Below are positions 7,867 to 17,386 of a stretch of 64,000 bases of DNA, in pieces. The position numbers and the translations under genes are program-made. The stretch comes from Candidatus Babelota bacterium (GTDB taxonomy: Bacteria; Babelota; Babeliae; Babelales; Vermiphilaceae). Where the stretch lies: positions 1 to 64,000 of the forward strand of contig JAJCZB010000033.1 of NCBI GenBank assembly GCA_029262595.1, written 5' to 3'. A model generated the notes under the pieces. It was not told the origin of the DNA. It saw only the letters and a program-made list of their open reading frames with translations, and made no database searches. Numbering within the stretch: position 1 is the stretch's first letter; every line of letters starts with the position of its first letter.

Positions 7867-9744
7867 ATGAGTAACTATCGATACAACGCACTAATATATA
7901 GCATCACAGCAGCAATTATACTTTGCGGAACCATGTCTCTTGTCCATAGTCAAAACAATTTTGGTGCTCCTACGCCGCAAAGCCCGTTTGGTAATGGCAT
8001 ATCTCCTGAAAAAGCGCAGCAATTTCAAAAAGAAATGGCCGAATTCCAAAATGAATTTGAATCTCTTTCTCCGCAAGAGCAAGATTCGTTTTATAAGTCC
8101 ATGGACGATGCTGTTCAAAAAATTGAGGAATTATCAAAAACCTCTGAAGGTAAAGAGCTCTTAGATAAGCTTGAAAAAGGCACTATTACTGATGATGAGC
8201 TCGATGGTCTCATTAATCAATTAGTCGAAGAGGAAGTAACTGAAAAAAAAGAGGACGTTAAAAAAGAAGCAAAAAAAGAGAAAAAGCCAGAACCACCCAA
8301 GCAAGTTTTAACCAGTAAGCACGAAAAAGCGATTGACGCTATTAATTCGCTTATTGCTCATACAAACTCATTCATTGTAAAAGCAGCAACAATTCCAGAG
8401 ATGCCAAGTAAGGTAAAACGCTGGAGCAAGAAAAAAGATATTAAAATCGAGCTCGATCAAACGTGGAACTCTTTAAAAGCTGATATCGAGCGCCTTGTAG
8501 AGCAGCTCAATAAAGTATTGGAACGGGATCAAAAAACAAAAGAATATTATCATATTGATGAACTTCTTAAAAAAGAAGCACTGCTCAACAATATCCTAAA
8601 AGTACAAAAAAACGTTGTGAAACTTGAGCCAACAGTGCAAGAAATGCCATTATTGAGTGTTCAAAAAATGGAAAAGAAGGTTAAAAAAGCATATCAGGAT
8701 ATTATTAACGAGTACCATGAAGCGCTATATGTATTGCAAATTACTGCAGAGTTGAAAGATCTTTTTACTCTGTTTGATCCAAAAGCAAAAAAATATCGAG
8801 AGACAGAGGAGAAAGCGGTGCAAGAGGCTGAACGTCTGGGAAAGCGGCCCGCTACTCCAGCTCACCCCGTAGCTGGCGGTAGCAGAGTTCCTGCTCCTTC
8901 TTATGGGCCTGCGCGCTCAGCCGCTCCCGGTGTCCAGCGATATGTAGCTCCTCAGCAGGCATACATTCCCCCCTCGCCAGGAAATTTTGGAACTGTAAGT
9001 CGGCCAGTATCAAAGCCAGCGTTACCCGCTGAAAAAGCAAAATCCCAAAAGCCCGTTGCAAGAAAAAGCGGAGATTTGAGTGGCGCTGAAAAAGATCCAA
9101 AAAAAGAAAAGCCGCTCAAAGTAGATACGCAACTTGAAAAAGACGTTGATTTCGCACTTTCTAAAATAGAAAGTAAGTTGAAGGAAGCAAGCGATTTAAT
9201 CGTTGAAAATAAGCTCATTAAAGCTTTAGACGGGGTATTGATTGATACCTCTCCAGTAGATGTTTCATTGGCTGTAGAAATAATACCGGATCTCAATAAA
9301 GCTCTTAATATGCAAAAGGGTCTTTTAGGAGATGTTCATCAATTACATCGCAAGCTTAAAAGCGACTTTTCTCGTAAGGCAGTGCAAGACAAGATGAGAA
9401 AAGTATATGACAAAAATAAAAAAGATCTTGACCAATTTCATAAAAAATTAGACGATCTTCAAAGTAACTGGGCAAGTAACCAATCGAGTGTTCCTGCTGA
9501 TAAGAAATACGCATTTTTTGGCATGACTAACGTTGAAGTTAGTGCTCCTCAAGATGAAATCCTTACTCCCGAGCGCGCCGCTGAAATAGAAGCGAAAAAA
9601 AAGCAGCTTGAACAAACCAAAATGAAAGTACTTGCGCCATACTCATTGTTTGAAATTAAAGAGGTGTTATCAAAAATTAAAGCGGCGATTGATAATTTTT
9701 CTAAGACGCAATTGATACAAGAGAAGAGGCGAAAGAAAAAATAG
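7867..9744 (+). CDS. Large secreted coiled-coil protein
   Basis: 625 aa. A signal segment near residues 9-27 ends in LVHSQNNFG. Then come a Gln/Glu-rich helical part (48-115), a Lys/Glu-rich linker (about 122-145), a long helical region (150-310), a Pro/Ala/Tyr-rich low-complexity segment (about 325-385) and a second helical region to the end. No enzyme motif is visible. The 150-260 stretch resembles the helical core of the protein at 3136-3876 (W-K-rich turn followed by LxQxW and IxxLxxQL). Likely an exported structural or host-contact protein; this is an inference. Confidence 0.6.
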   Translation: MSNYRYNALIYSITAAIILCGTMSLVHSQNNFGAPTPQSPFGNGISPEKAQQFQKEMAEFQNEFESLSPQEQDSFYKSMDDAVQKIEELSKTSEGKELLDKLEKGTITDDELDGLINQLVEEEVTEKKEDVKKEAKKEKKPEPPKQVLTSKHEKAIDAINSLIAHTNSFIVKAATIPEMPSKVKRWSKKKDIKIELDQTWNSLKADIERLVEQLNKVLERDQKTKEYYHIDELLKKEALLNNILKVQKNVVKLEPTVQEMPLLSVQKMEKKVKKAYQDIINEYHEALYVLQITAELKDLFTLFDPKAKKYRETEEKAVQEAERLGKRPATPAHPVAGGSRVPAPSYGPARSAAPGVQRYVAPQQAYIPPSPGNFGTVSRPVSKPALPAEKAKSQKPVARKSGDLSGAEKDPKKEKPLKVDTQLEKDVDFALSKIESKLKEASDLIVENKLIKALDGVLIDTSPVDVSLAVEIIPDLNKALNMQKGLLGDVHQLHRKLKSDFSRKAVQDKMRKVYDKNKKDLDQFHKKLDDLQSNWASNQSSVPADKKYAFFGMTNVEVSAPQDEILTPERAAEIEAKKKQLEQTKMKVLAPYSLFEIKEVLSKIKAAIDNFSKTQLIQEKRRKKK

Positions 9745-9805
9745 CCGCGACAGTTTTTTCCTTTAAGGAAGTTTTATAGTTTACATATCGGATAAGAATT
9801 ATCGG

Positions 9806-9838
9806 AAAAAACGCTAGCGAAACAGCTAGCGTTTTTTT
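9806..9838. terminator. Bidirectional terminator between convergent genes
   Basis: AAAAAACGCTAGC (9806-9818), loop GAAACA, GCTAGCGTTTTTTT (9825-9838). A seven-base GC-containing stem is flanked by A and T tracts, so it can end transcription of both the plus-strand gene at 7867-9744 and ileS on the minus strand. Confidence 0.85.
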
Positions 9839-9870
9839 TAAGTTTTTTGTTTTGGTGCAATTCGATTCTC

Positions 9871-12801
9871 TTAAGCCAATTGAGCGCATCGCGAGCAAAG
9901 ATCTTTTGCAGTGCTATTTTCAGCCCATTGCCAGCACCGTGGACACTTAACTCCATCTGCTTTTGAAACAGTGAGATAAAGCCCGGGAACTGATGATTCA
10001 GTTAGCCCGTCTTTACTGTCAGCCAGCGCAAATTGAGAGACGATCGCAAAATCTTTAAAGAATGTCTCAGGTGATTCGCCTTTCCTGCTCAAGTGCTTTA
10101 GAAATTGCTGCACTAACTGCGCGTTCTCAATAGATGAATCTATATGCGCAATTACTTTAGCATCTAAGGATCGCTTAATTTCGCCCTTCTCTCGCAATGG
10201 CTCAGTTGCTTTTAAAATTGCAGAACGAATTGCTTTTAGTGTATTCCAAAGCTTTTCTTGGTCAGCCGTGAAGACTTGCTCTTGAATAATAGCAAGCGCT
10301 TTATAACTTCCAATACCAGGCCCTTCTGCTTTTTGATGGAGCCAATCTTTCAAAGAGATATTTTGTTGGTTCGCAAGATATTCCGATATATTGATTAGCT
10401 TTGAAAAATTCTGTAAGTGAATCGATTTGGTTTTATTTTTTTGATACAAGTCAGAGAGTTGCTCTGCGGTGAATGAAAAAATTGGAGCCATAAGACGAGT
10501 AAGTGTATCAAGAATATACCAGCATGCTGTTTGCACCGAGCGGCGCGCATGGCTATCAGGTTTTTCTACATACAAACAGTCTTTTACTATTTCTAAGTAA
10601 AAGGAACTTAAGTTCACTGAGCAATAATCGCCAAACTTATGAAAAACCGCGGTAAAATCATATGCATCATAGGACGCCAGCATAGACGCATTAAACTCAA
10701 ACAGTTCTTGCAGCGCGAGTTGATCAATAACGCGCATATCTTCAATCGCCATGCCATCTTTATCGATGTCAAAGTCATACAGATTTGAAAGAAGGAATCG
10801 GCACGTATTACGCACCTTACGAAATACTTCTTGTACATTGCGAATCAAAACATCTGAAACGATCGCTTCGCTTGAAAAGTCGATACTGGATGCCCAAAGA
10901 CGCAACCCATCAGTCCCCATTTTATCGATCATTTCCTTTGGAACAACGACATTACCCAACGATTTAGACATTTTAATTCCTTTGGAATCAACCGTAAAAC
11001 CGTGAGTTATGATCATTTTCATGGCCGCCTCACCTTCAAGCGCCATACTTGTGAGTAACGAGCTTTGAAACCATCCGCGATGTTGATCTTTACCTTCAAT
11101 GTATAAATCTGCCGGGTATCCCAGTTCAGGATTGTCTTTTAAAACAGCATAATGGCTCAATCCGGAATCAAACCATACATCGAGAATATCTTCTTCTTTG
11201 GTAAAAGAATCTCCGCCGCATGACGCACACGTAAAATCTTCACCTACTAATGTACTAATAGCTACTTCGTTCCAATACTCAATGCCCTCTTTTGCTACAC
11301 CATCTGCAACCTTATCTATAAAAGCTTTGTCTATATGAGTATGGTCGCATACCGTGCAAATCAAAGCGGGAATTGGTACGCCCCACGTTCGCTGGCGGGA
11401 AATGCACCACTCCAAGCGCCCTTCTACAGTTGCTTGTAAACGATTAATCGATTTTTCAGGAAGCGTCGCAATATATTCTGTTGCTTTCAGTACGCGCTCT
11501 TTTAAATTATCTTTTGAAAGATCAAAAAACCATTGTTTTGTTGCGCGGAAAATGAGTCCCTTGCGGCATCGCCAGCAATGAGGATACGGGTGACGAATAG
11601 AAGTTTTATGAAGTAATCGATCAACCTCTTTTAATTTTTTAAGCGCCCAAATTTGCCCATCCGAGACAGCCATCCCTGCAAGTTCCGCTGGCTGAATAGT
11701 CTCATCATATTTGCCATCGGGCCCTACGGGTGAAAAAATCTCAAGGTTATTTTTAAGTCCAGTATCATAATCTTGCGGGCCAGCGCCGGGTGCACAATGC
11801 ACAAACGCGGTACCTTCATCGGTTAATACTGACTCATCTGCCAGCAAAGGAACCTCTCGCCCTTCTATGAATGGGTGTTGCAATTTTAATCCTTGCAACT
11901 CAGCAGATGAGAATTCCTTAATAACTTTTTTTTCAATCTCTAGTTGCTTGGCTAAATTATCAGCCAACTTGCTGCCGATAAGTACTTTTTTACCATTCAC
12001 ATCCAAAAGTACATACTCTGTATTTGGCTTAAAAAGAACCGCTCTGTTTAGAGCGAGTGTCCATGGAGTAGTAGTCCAAGCAACAACACTCACTTCACCT
12101 TCAACGTCAAGCAATAAGTCTTTTTTCGACGCATCAATAAGTGGAAATAATACATAAATTGAAGGATCTTTCCGATCGGCATATTCTATTTCGGCAGTTG
12201 CTAACACAGTCTGGCATGAGGCGCACCATGGAACTGTTTTATTGCTTCGATTAATATAACCACGCTCAACAAATACGCCTAATGCGCGCAACTCTTTTGA
12301 TTCATATTCAAAGTTCATTGTCAGGTAAGGATAGTCCCAGTTCATTAAGACACCAAGACTCTTAAATTCTTCGCGCTGTACATCAATCCAATGTTTAGCA
12401 TATGAGCGGCATGCTTTAATCAGTTGCGGTTTTGAAAGATCAGAATTTTCTTGAGTAACTTTCAATTCTATAGGCAGGCCATGGCAATCCCAACCAGGAG
12501 TAACCGGCACTTGCATTCCTGTCATGCGACGAGATTTACACGCAATATCTTTTAATATTTTATTGTAAGAGCTCCCTAAGTGAATATGCCCATTAGCATA
12601 AGGAGGCCCATCGTGAAAAACAAAACGAGCATTGCCTTCGTTGTGGAAAAAAGTCTTTTTATAAAGATCTTCATCTGCCCAGCGCTTGAGCATGGCAGCA
12701 TCATCTTCCTTAGGATTAGAACGAATAGGAAAATCAGTTCTGGGTAGATTGAGCGAGTCTTTAAAGCTTACTTTCTTCTCTGAACCATTTTTTTCTGCCA
12801 T
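9871..12801 (-). CDS. ileS: Isoleucyl-tRNA synthetase
   Basis: 976 aa class I synthetase charging tRNA-Ile, with an editing domain for Val. The HIGH-type motif (HIHLG) is at 72-76 and KMSKS at 610-614. The editing domain carries the WTTTPWTL sequence. A Cys-rich zinc element precedes the catalytic end (CTVC...CASC), and the C-terminus has another (CPRCW...CSRC). The C-terminal zinc element with HIHLG points to the standard bacterial type. No T-box leader is visible upstream. Confidence 0.97.
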   Translation of the reverse strand: MAEKNGSEKKVSFKDSLNLPRTDFPIRSNPKEDDAAMLKRWADEDLYKKTFFHNEGNARFVFHDGPPYANGHIHLGSSYNKILKDIACKSRRMTGMQVPVTPGWDCHGLPIELKVTQENSDLSKPQLIKACRSYAKHWIDVQREEFKSLGVLMNWDYPYLTMNFEYESKELRALGVFVERGYINRSNKTVPWCASCQTVLATAEIEYADRKDPSIYVLFPLIDASKKDLLLDVEGEVSVVAWTTTPWTLALNRAVLFKPNTEYVLLDVNGKKVLIGSKLADNLAKQLEIEKKVIKEFSSAELQGLKLQHPFIEGREVPLLADESVLTDEGTAFVHCAPGAGPQDYDTGLKNNLEIFSPVGPDGKYDETIQPAELAGMAVSDGQIWALKKLKEVDRLLHKTSIRHPYPHCWRCRKGLIFRATKQWFFDLSKDNLKERVLKATEYIATLPEKSINRLQATVEGRLEWCISRQRTWGVPIPALICTVCDHTHIDKAFIDKVADGVAKEGIEYWNEVAISTLVGEDFTCASCGGDSFTKEEDILDVWFDSGLSHYAVLKDNPELGYPADLYIEGKDQHRGWFQSSLLTSMALEGEAAMKMIITHGFTVDSKGIKMSKSLGNVVVPKEMIDKMGTDGLRLWASSIDFSSEAIVSDVLIRNVQEVFRKVRNTCRFLLSNLYDFDIDKDGMAIEDMRVIDQLALQELFEFNASMLASYDAYDFTAVFHKFGDYCSVNLSSFYLEIVKDCLYVEKPDSHARRSVQTACWYILDTLTRLMAPIFSFTAEQLSDLYQKNKTKSIHLQNFSKLINISEYLANQQNISLKDWLHQKAEGPGIGSYKALAIIQEQVFTADQEKLWNTLKAIRSAILKATEPLREKGEIKRSLDAKVIAHIDSSIENAQLVQQFLKHLSRKGESPETFFKDFAIVSQFALADSKDGLTESSVPGLYLTVSKADGVKCPRCWQWAENSTAKDLCSRCAQLA

Positions 12802-12909
12802 GAGTATACCTTCTATGAGAGAGTAAAATTCTTAATAAAAGTTTGGGCGTATTACAGCCAGTATACGATTTTCTCACGTTTTTGCCACTTTCCGGCTATA
12901 CTATGACCC

Positions 12910-14121
12910 ATGAAAATTAAAAATGAAAAAATCGGCATTTGGGGTTATGGGCGAGTAGGAAAAGCTGCAGCACAGCTCCTTTTAAAGCATGACGCTCGCA
13001 TAGTAGTATATGATTCTAATGCATTGGCCTTAGCGCAGTGCTCTTTCAAAACCACTCAGTCAATCGAAGATTTTTTTGCCCAAACTGATATAATCTTGCC
13101 GAGTCCGGGCATTGATATAAACCCCTATATCGCCACATATCCAGGCAAATGGATTTCAGAACTGGATCTTTTTCAATCATTCTTCACTAAAAAAACCATC
13201 GCCATCACTGGTTCCGTAGGAAAAACAAGTGTAACTCACCTGCTCACCCAAGCTTTAAAGGATGCCGGATGGCGAGTGCAAGCCGGCGGAAATATTGGCA
13301 CTCCCATGCTCTCGCTCATTGAAACCCAGAACGATCTGGATGCCGAAGAGCTAGAACTATCAAGCTATCAATTAGAACATACGCAATCATTTGCTCCCGA
13401 TCTTGCTATTTGGACAAATCTTTATCCCAACCATCTCGATCGCCATACAACCATAGAGCAATATTTTCTGGCAAAATATCAGATTCTCCGATACCAAACG
13501 CCTAAAAAAATCGCACTCGCCCCTCTTGATTTAGAACCACTTATCAAAAAAAAATCACCTCAAAGTTCTCTACGCTTTTTTGACCCATCTAAACGCCCAC
13601 TCCATCATCCTTCTGGCTTTGCTGTAAACTGGATTATTGTTGAAACAGCACTTTCACTTTTAAATGAGACGCCTACAAAGATTCGGCCACCCTTTCTTGA
13701 ACATCGACTTGAAACCGTCGCAACAGTCAAAGGAGCTACGTTTATCAATGATTCAAAATCAACCACTCCTGCATCTACACTGGCTGCTCTTAATTGCTTT
13801 AAGTCATCAAAAATACTTCTTTTATTGGGAGGTCTAAGCAAGGGAGTTGATCGAACAGATCTAATCAAATCTTTATCTAAAAACATAACGACTGTGTGCT
13901 TTGGCTCAGAATCAAAAACACTATTTAATATCTGCAAAAAGCATTCTATTAATGCCTCTTGCCATGCAAGCACACAGTTGGCAATTGAGTACAGTCTCAC
14001 GCACGCACATATGTATGACATTATTCTTTTTTCTCCCTCTGGAAGCAGTTTTGATGAATTTGCTAATTACGAAAAGCGTGGAAATCTTTTTAAGAAAATG
14101 ATTCTTTCGCATAAAAACTAA
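12910..14121 (+). CDS. murD: UDP-N-acetylmuramoyl-L-alanine:D-glutamate ligase
   Basis: 403 aa cytoplasmic ligase adding D-Glu to the peptidoglycan precursor. The N-terminal Rossmann domain begins IGIWGYGRVGKAA, the Mur ligase ATP loop is at 99-106 (ITGSVGKT), the ELSSYQLE block follows, and NDSKSTTPAST is in the C-terminal half. It is slightly shorter than the E. coli enzyme (about 438 aa). ftsW follows after one secreted-protein gene, keeping a remnant of the mur-fts cluster. Confidence 0.94.
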   Translation: MKIKNEKIGIWGYGRVGKAAAQLLLKHDARIVVYDSNALALAQCSFKTTQSIEDFFAQTDIILPSPGIDINPYIATYPGKWISELDLFQSFFTKKTIAITGSVGKTSVTHLLTQALKDAGWRVQAGGNIGTPMLSLIETQNDLDAEELELSSYQLEHTQSFAPDLAIWTNLYPNHLDRHTTIEQYFLAKYQILRYQTPKKIALAPLDLEPLIKKKSPQSSLRFFDPSKRPLHHPSGFAVNWIIVETALSLLNETPTKIRPPFLEHRLETVATVKGATFINDSKSTTPASTLAALNCFKSSKILLLLGGLSKGVDRTDLIKSLSKNITTVCFGSESKTLFNICKKHSINASCHASTQLAIEYSLTHAHMYDIILFSPSGSSFDEFANYEKRGNLFKKMILSHKN

Positions 14122-14179
14122 TTTGATTGTTATCTCCCCTAAAAGATTCATACAGTAGAAACATAAAAGGGGAAATACT

Positions 14180-15424
14180 ATGAAAAAAATCATTATTTTA
14201 TTGTTATTTTTTATAAGCAATAACGTCTTTTCTCATAGCGGAGAACACAATGACACTACCCACGATCACGTAACTATTACTCAATTTTGCGAGCAATACC
14301 ATCAACGTTCGTATTTTATTCTTCGACTAGAAGAAATTATTACATCTATAAAAAAGCGCGACACAAAACCATTTACTTTTAAATTCAATAGCGCTCAATT
14401 CAATAGCGCTCGAATTATACAGTGTATCAAAGACATTGAAGCTACGAATGCACTTGACCCCTTCTATGCGCTCTGGAATGAAACTCGGCGTTATAAGTAT
14501 CTGGACGATCAAGCATACGCTCTTGAAGTAACTAAGCTTTTGTTCACTATTCAACACACCATTTATACACAATCAAAACCTACAAGAGATGCTCCTTCCT
14601 TTGACTTAGAATTTCACTTAAGTTGTTCTAGCTATACAGAAGCTACTACAATTCGAAAGTACTACTCTAGGCGATTATTTGAGACTTTCGAACTTCTTAA
14701 AAAAATTCGGTGCTCAAAGCGATCACTATTTGAAGTAGAACACGATGGGTGCGATTGTAGCTTTATCACGCATCACACTTTTGAAAATAAAGCCATCAAT
14801 GACTGTATTAAAGCAATGGAAAAAGCAAAATCATTAAAGCCATTTTTGCGACTGTATAAAGAATTTGTTACATATAAACTGATTCAAGATGAGTTGTTTT
14901 TAAAAGAGTTCACTGCGCTCGCTTTTATTATTTCACAAAACATATTTATAAATAACATTCAAGACCCTCCAACTTCCACACAAAAACGACACCGTGACCA
15001 AGTCGCACATATCAACCAAAATTTGGATAAAATTCCCATCGAAGAAATTCTTGAAGCTATCGACCTACTCAATAAAGAACTTCCTCCGTTGCTTGAAAAA
15101 TATGAATTCACTTCTAATATGACATGGAAAGAGTGGTTAAAAAAGTACTGGTGGCTTCCGCCAACAGTAGTATTTATATTAGCCAAGCACTTCCAGGGAG
15201 CTCTTACAGAGCATTTTGTGAGACATACTCTTTTGGGTGTTATAAGGCATCTTATAGAAAACCCTAGAGATACACCCCCTTCCCCAACTCCCCCCGCTGA
15301 TCGCGGTGGATCCCTAGGGGCACGCGGTGCGCCTGGAGCGGCAGCTCGAGAAAGATTTACAAGGGGACCCGGCGGGCTTCCATTAGGTAGAAGCCCCAGA
15401 TCAACTACGAATCCACGCGCATAA
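14180..15424 (+). CDS. Secreted or membrane-anchored protein of unknown function
   Basis: 414 aa. A clear signal peptide (IIILLLFFISNNVFSHS) is followed by a His/Asp-rich start (GEHNDTTHDHV). Two related helical halves each carry a Cys pair, and a hydrophobic segment lies at about 330-348 (WWLPPTVVFILAKHF). The last 50 residues are Pro/Gly/Arg-rich, with base composition visibly richer in G+C than the neighbours. SD AAAAGGGG precedes the ATG. It sits between murD and ftsW. The early His cluster could bind metal (inference). No family recognised. Confidence 0.6.
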   Translation: MKKIIILLLFFISNNVFSHSGEHNDTTHDHVTITQFCEQYHQRSYFILRLEEIITSIKKRDTKPFTFKFNSAQFNSARIIQCIKDIEATNALDPFYALWNETRRYKYLDDQAYALEVTKLLFTIQHTIYTQSKPTRDAPSFDLEFHLSCSSYTEATTIRKYYSRRLFETFELLKKIRCSKRSLFEVEHDGCDCSFITHHTFENKAINDCIKAMEKAKSLKPFLRLYKEFVTYKLIQDELFLKEFTALAFIISQNIFINNIQDPPTSTQKRHRDQVAHINQNLDKIPIEEILEAIDLLNKELPPLLEKYEFTSNMTWKEWLKKYWWLPPTVVFILAKHFQGALTEHFVRHTLLGVIRHLIENPRDTPPSPTPPADRGGSLGARGAPGAAARERFTRGPGGLPLGRSPRSTTNPRA

Positions 15425-15433
15425 GTATTTATT

Positions 15434-16540
15434 ATGCAAAAAACCAACACCTCTTTTGACAGCAAATATATTGGAATTATTGTTACGGTACTCGTCTTGA
15501 TTGGACTGGTAGCAGTATATTCTTCTAGTTCTATCTTTGCGCTTGAAGCATATGGTAGTGCATTTTATTTCGTAAAAAAACAATTTATAGGAATCTTTAT
15601 TGGGATTATTGGAATTGCGAGTGCGCAGTTTCTCCCTCTCAGCTTTATCAAAAAAATAAGCCCTTTCTTTTTTGTAAGTGCATTGTTTTTAACAATACTT
15701 ACCCTTATTCCAGGGTTTGCACATCACAGGTATGGATCCGCTCGTTGGCTACGTATAGGTGGATTTTCGTTTCAGCCAAGTGAGTTGCTTAAAATAGCGT
15801 TTGTTTTATACGTAGCATTATGCATAAGCAAAAAGCGTGAAAAGCATTCGCTACTCCACGATTACCTTCCCACTCTTTCAATTGTGCTTTTGCCAGCAAT
15901 TATACTTTTAAAGCAACCTGATTTTGGCCTCACGGTTACTCTTTCAATTACTATCATCGTGATGCTTTTTCTTAGCCAATTCCAATTAAAACATTTAGCC
16001 GGTACGCTTTTTTCTATCATTCCCGTTGCCACAATTCTTATTTTAATAAAACCATATCGCTTAAAGCGTATCCTTGTATTTCTCAATCCATGGCATGATC
16101 CGCATGGTTCTGGATTTCAAATTATTCAATCGCTTATCGCTATTGGATCTGGAGGGTTTTGGGGGGTTGGGCTTTCTAGCTCAAAACAAAAGTTTTACTA
16201 TCTTCCTATGCAGCACACTGATTTCATCTTTGCAATCATTGCCGAAGAAGTAGGATTTATTGGATCAACATGCATTATCTTTCTCTATATATTACTACTC
16301 TATTATTGTTTTAAAGCAGCCCATGAATTATCCGATCCCTTTTCTCGCCTTGCAATACAAGGATTTACCATCCTTATTAGTTTGCAAGCTATCATGAATA
16401 TTGCAGTAACCTCGGGATTACTCCCTACAAAAGGTCTCGGGCTTCCATTTATTAGTTACGGAAACACGGCACTCGTATGCCATCTATGGATGATTGGTAT
16501 CATTCTGAGATTAATAAAACTAGAGAACTATACCCATTAA
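15434..16540 (+). CDS. ftsW: SEDS glycosyltransferase FtsW
   Basis: 368 aa polytopic membrane protein of the FtsW/RodA/SpoVE family, which polymerises lipid II during septation. It has about ten hydrophobic helices and the SEDS signatures SARWLRIGGFSFQPSELLK, KQPDFG and HTDFIFAIIAEEVGF. The C-terminal GLPFISYGN block is also present. Called FtsW rather than RodA because it lies beside murD and a second SEDS gene, at 60730, fits RodA. It begins 9 nt after the preceding stop. Confidence 0.85.
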   Translation: MQKTNTSFDSKYIGIIVTVLVLIGLVAVYSSSSIFALEAYGSAFYFVKKQFIGIFIGIIGIASAQFLPLSFIKKISPFFFVSALFLTILTLIPGFAHHRYGSARWLRIGGFSFQPSELLKIAFVLYVALCISKKREKHSLLHDYLPTLSIVLLPAIILLKQPDFGLTVTLSITIIVMLFLSQFQLKHLAGTLFSIIPVATILILIKPYRLKRILVFLNPWHDPHGSGFQIIQSLIAIGSGGFWGVGLSSSKQKFYYLPMQHTDFIFAIIAEEVGFIGSTCIIFLYILLLYYCFKAAHELSDPFSRLAIQGFTILISLQAIMNIAVTSGLLPTKGLGLPFISYGNTALVCHLWMIGIILRLIKLENYTH

Positions 16541-16589
16541 AAACTCTTTGCTATTCTTACGTAAAACCTTAACTCGCAAGGAGAATTGC

Positions 16590-17354
16590 ATGGAAAATCA
16601 ATCTATACAATCACAATCGCAAAGCACTGCGCTCGATAAAGATCCTCATAGATTAGACCCGCTTGGTGATGATATCAGCTCTGTAGCGCTTGTGCGTGCC
16701 TCTGGATCAGATGTAGATGTTTCAAATGCAGCCAGGGTTTCGTATGGAAAAATTACTGATGTTATTACAGAGCGAGACAAAAAACTTCTTCGCTTTTTGA
16801 TCAAACACAACCACACCAGCCCCTTCGAACACAATCAGCTTTCGTTTCGCATCAAAGCGCCCCTTTTTGTCGCACGCCAATGGATGCGTCACCGGATGCA
16901 TTCGTATAACGAAATAAGCTATCGATACGTGAAGGCACCGGTTGAATTTTATTTTCCCTCTACATGGCGCTTTCAAGACAAAGAAAATAAACAAGCTTCA
17001 GTTGGCGCATTTGAAAATGAAAAACTTTTGCAGTTGTATAAAACATCCGTTGAGCAAAGTTATAAAACATATGAACAACTTCTTGAGCAAGGCGTATCAC
17101 GAGAAATGGCTCGAGCCACATTGCCACTGTGTACTTACACAGAGTTTATTTTCACCAGTAATTTGCATGCATTAATGCACTTTTTAAAGTTGCGTTTGGG
17201 CGCCGGCGCGCAAAAAGAAATTCGCAACTATGCTGCAAGCCTTCTTGCCCTTGCACTTCCACACTTTCCAGTATCGCTTGGAATCTGGCAAGAGCTATAT
17301 GTGCCTGAAATTAAAGATGAGTTTACTGAGTTATTTACAAAATACGCTGGATAA
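16590..17354 (+). CDS. thyX: Flavin-dependent thymidylate synthase
   Basis: 254 aa from the ATG at 16590, chosen because AAGGAG lies 6 nt upstream. ThyX makes dTMP from dUMP using methylenetetrahydrofolate and FADH2. The ThyX signature is complete (RHRMHSYNEISYRY) and the C-terminal LRLGAGAQKEIR region for dUMP binding is present. The N-terminus has about 20 extra polar residues before the conserved core. No ThyA gene is in the window. Confidence 0.95.
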   Translation: MENQSIQSQSQSTALDKDPHRLDPLGDDISSVALVRASGSDVDVSNAARVSYGKITDVITERDKKLLRFLIKHNHTSPFEHNQLSFRIKAPLFVARQWMRHRMHSYNEISYRYVKAPVEFYFPSTWRFQDKENKQASVGAFENEKLLQLYKTSVEQSYKTYEQLLEQGVSREMARATLPLCTYTEFIFTSNLHALMHFLKLRLGAGAQKEIRNYAASLLALALPHFPVSLGIWQELYVPEIKDEFTELFTKYAG

Positions 17355-17358
17355 AAAA

Positions 17359-17385
17359 AGGCCCCGAGAGATCGGGGCCTTTTTC
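17359..17385. terminator. Bidirectional terminator after thyX and pepA
   Basis: Nine-base stem AGGCCCCGA / TCGGGGCCT with GAGA tetraloop (17359-17380), preceded by A7 and followed by T5. It lies between the convergent thyX and pepA stop codons and can serve both strands. Confidence 0.9.
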
Positions 17386-17386
17386 T

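Noticed and set aside
13605-14021. 138 codon open frame on the minus strand inside murD
   Set aside because: It is fully antisense to a well-supported murD and shows no family features or SD.
14959-15465. 168 codon minus-strand frame over the end of the 14180 gene
   Set aside because: It is favoured by the local GC-rich composition; the plus-strand gene has signal peptide, SD and operon position.
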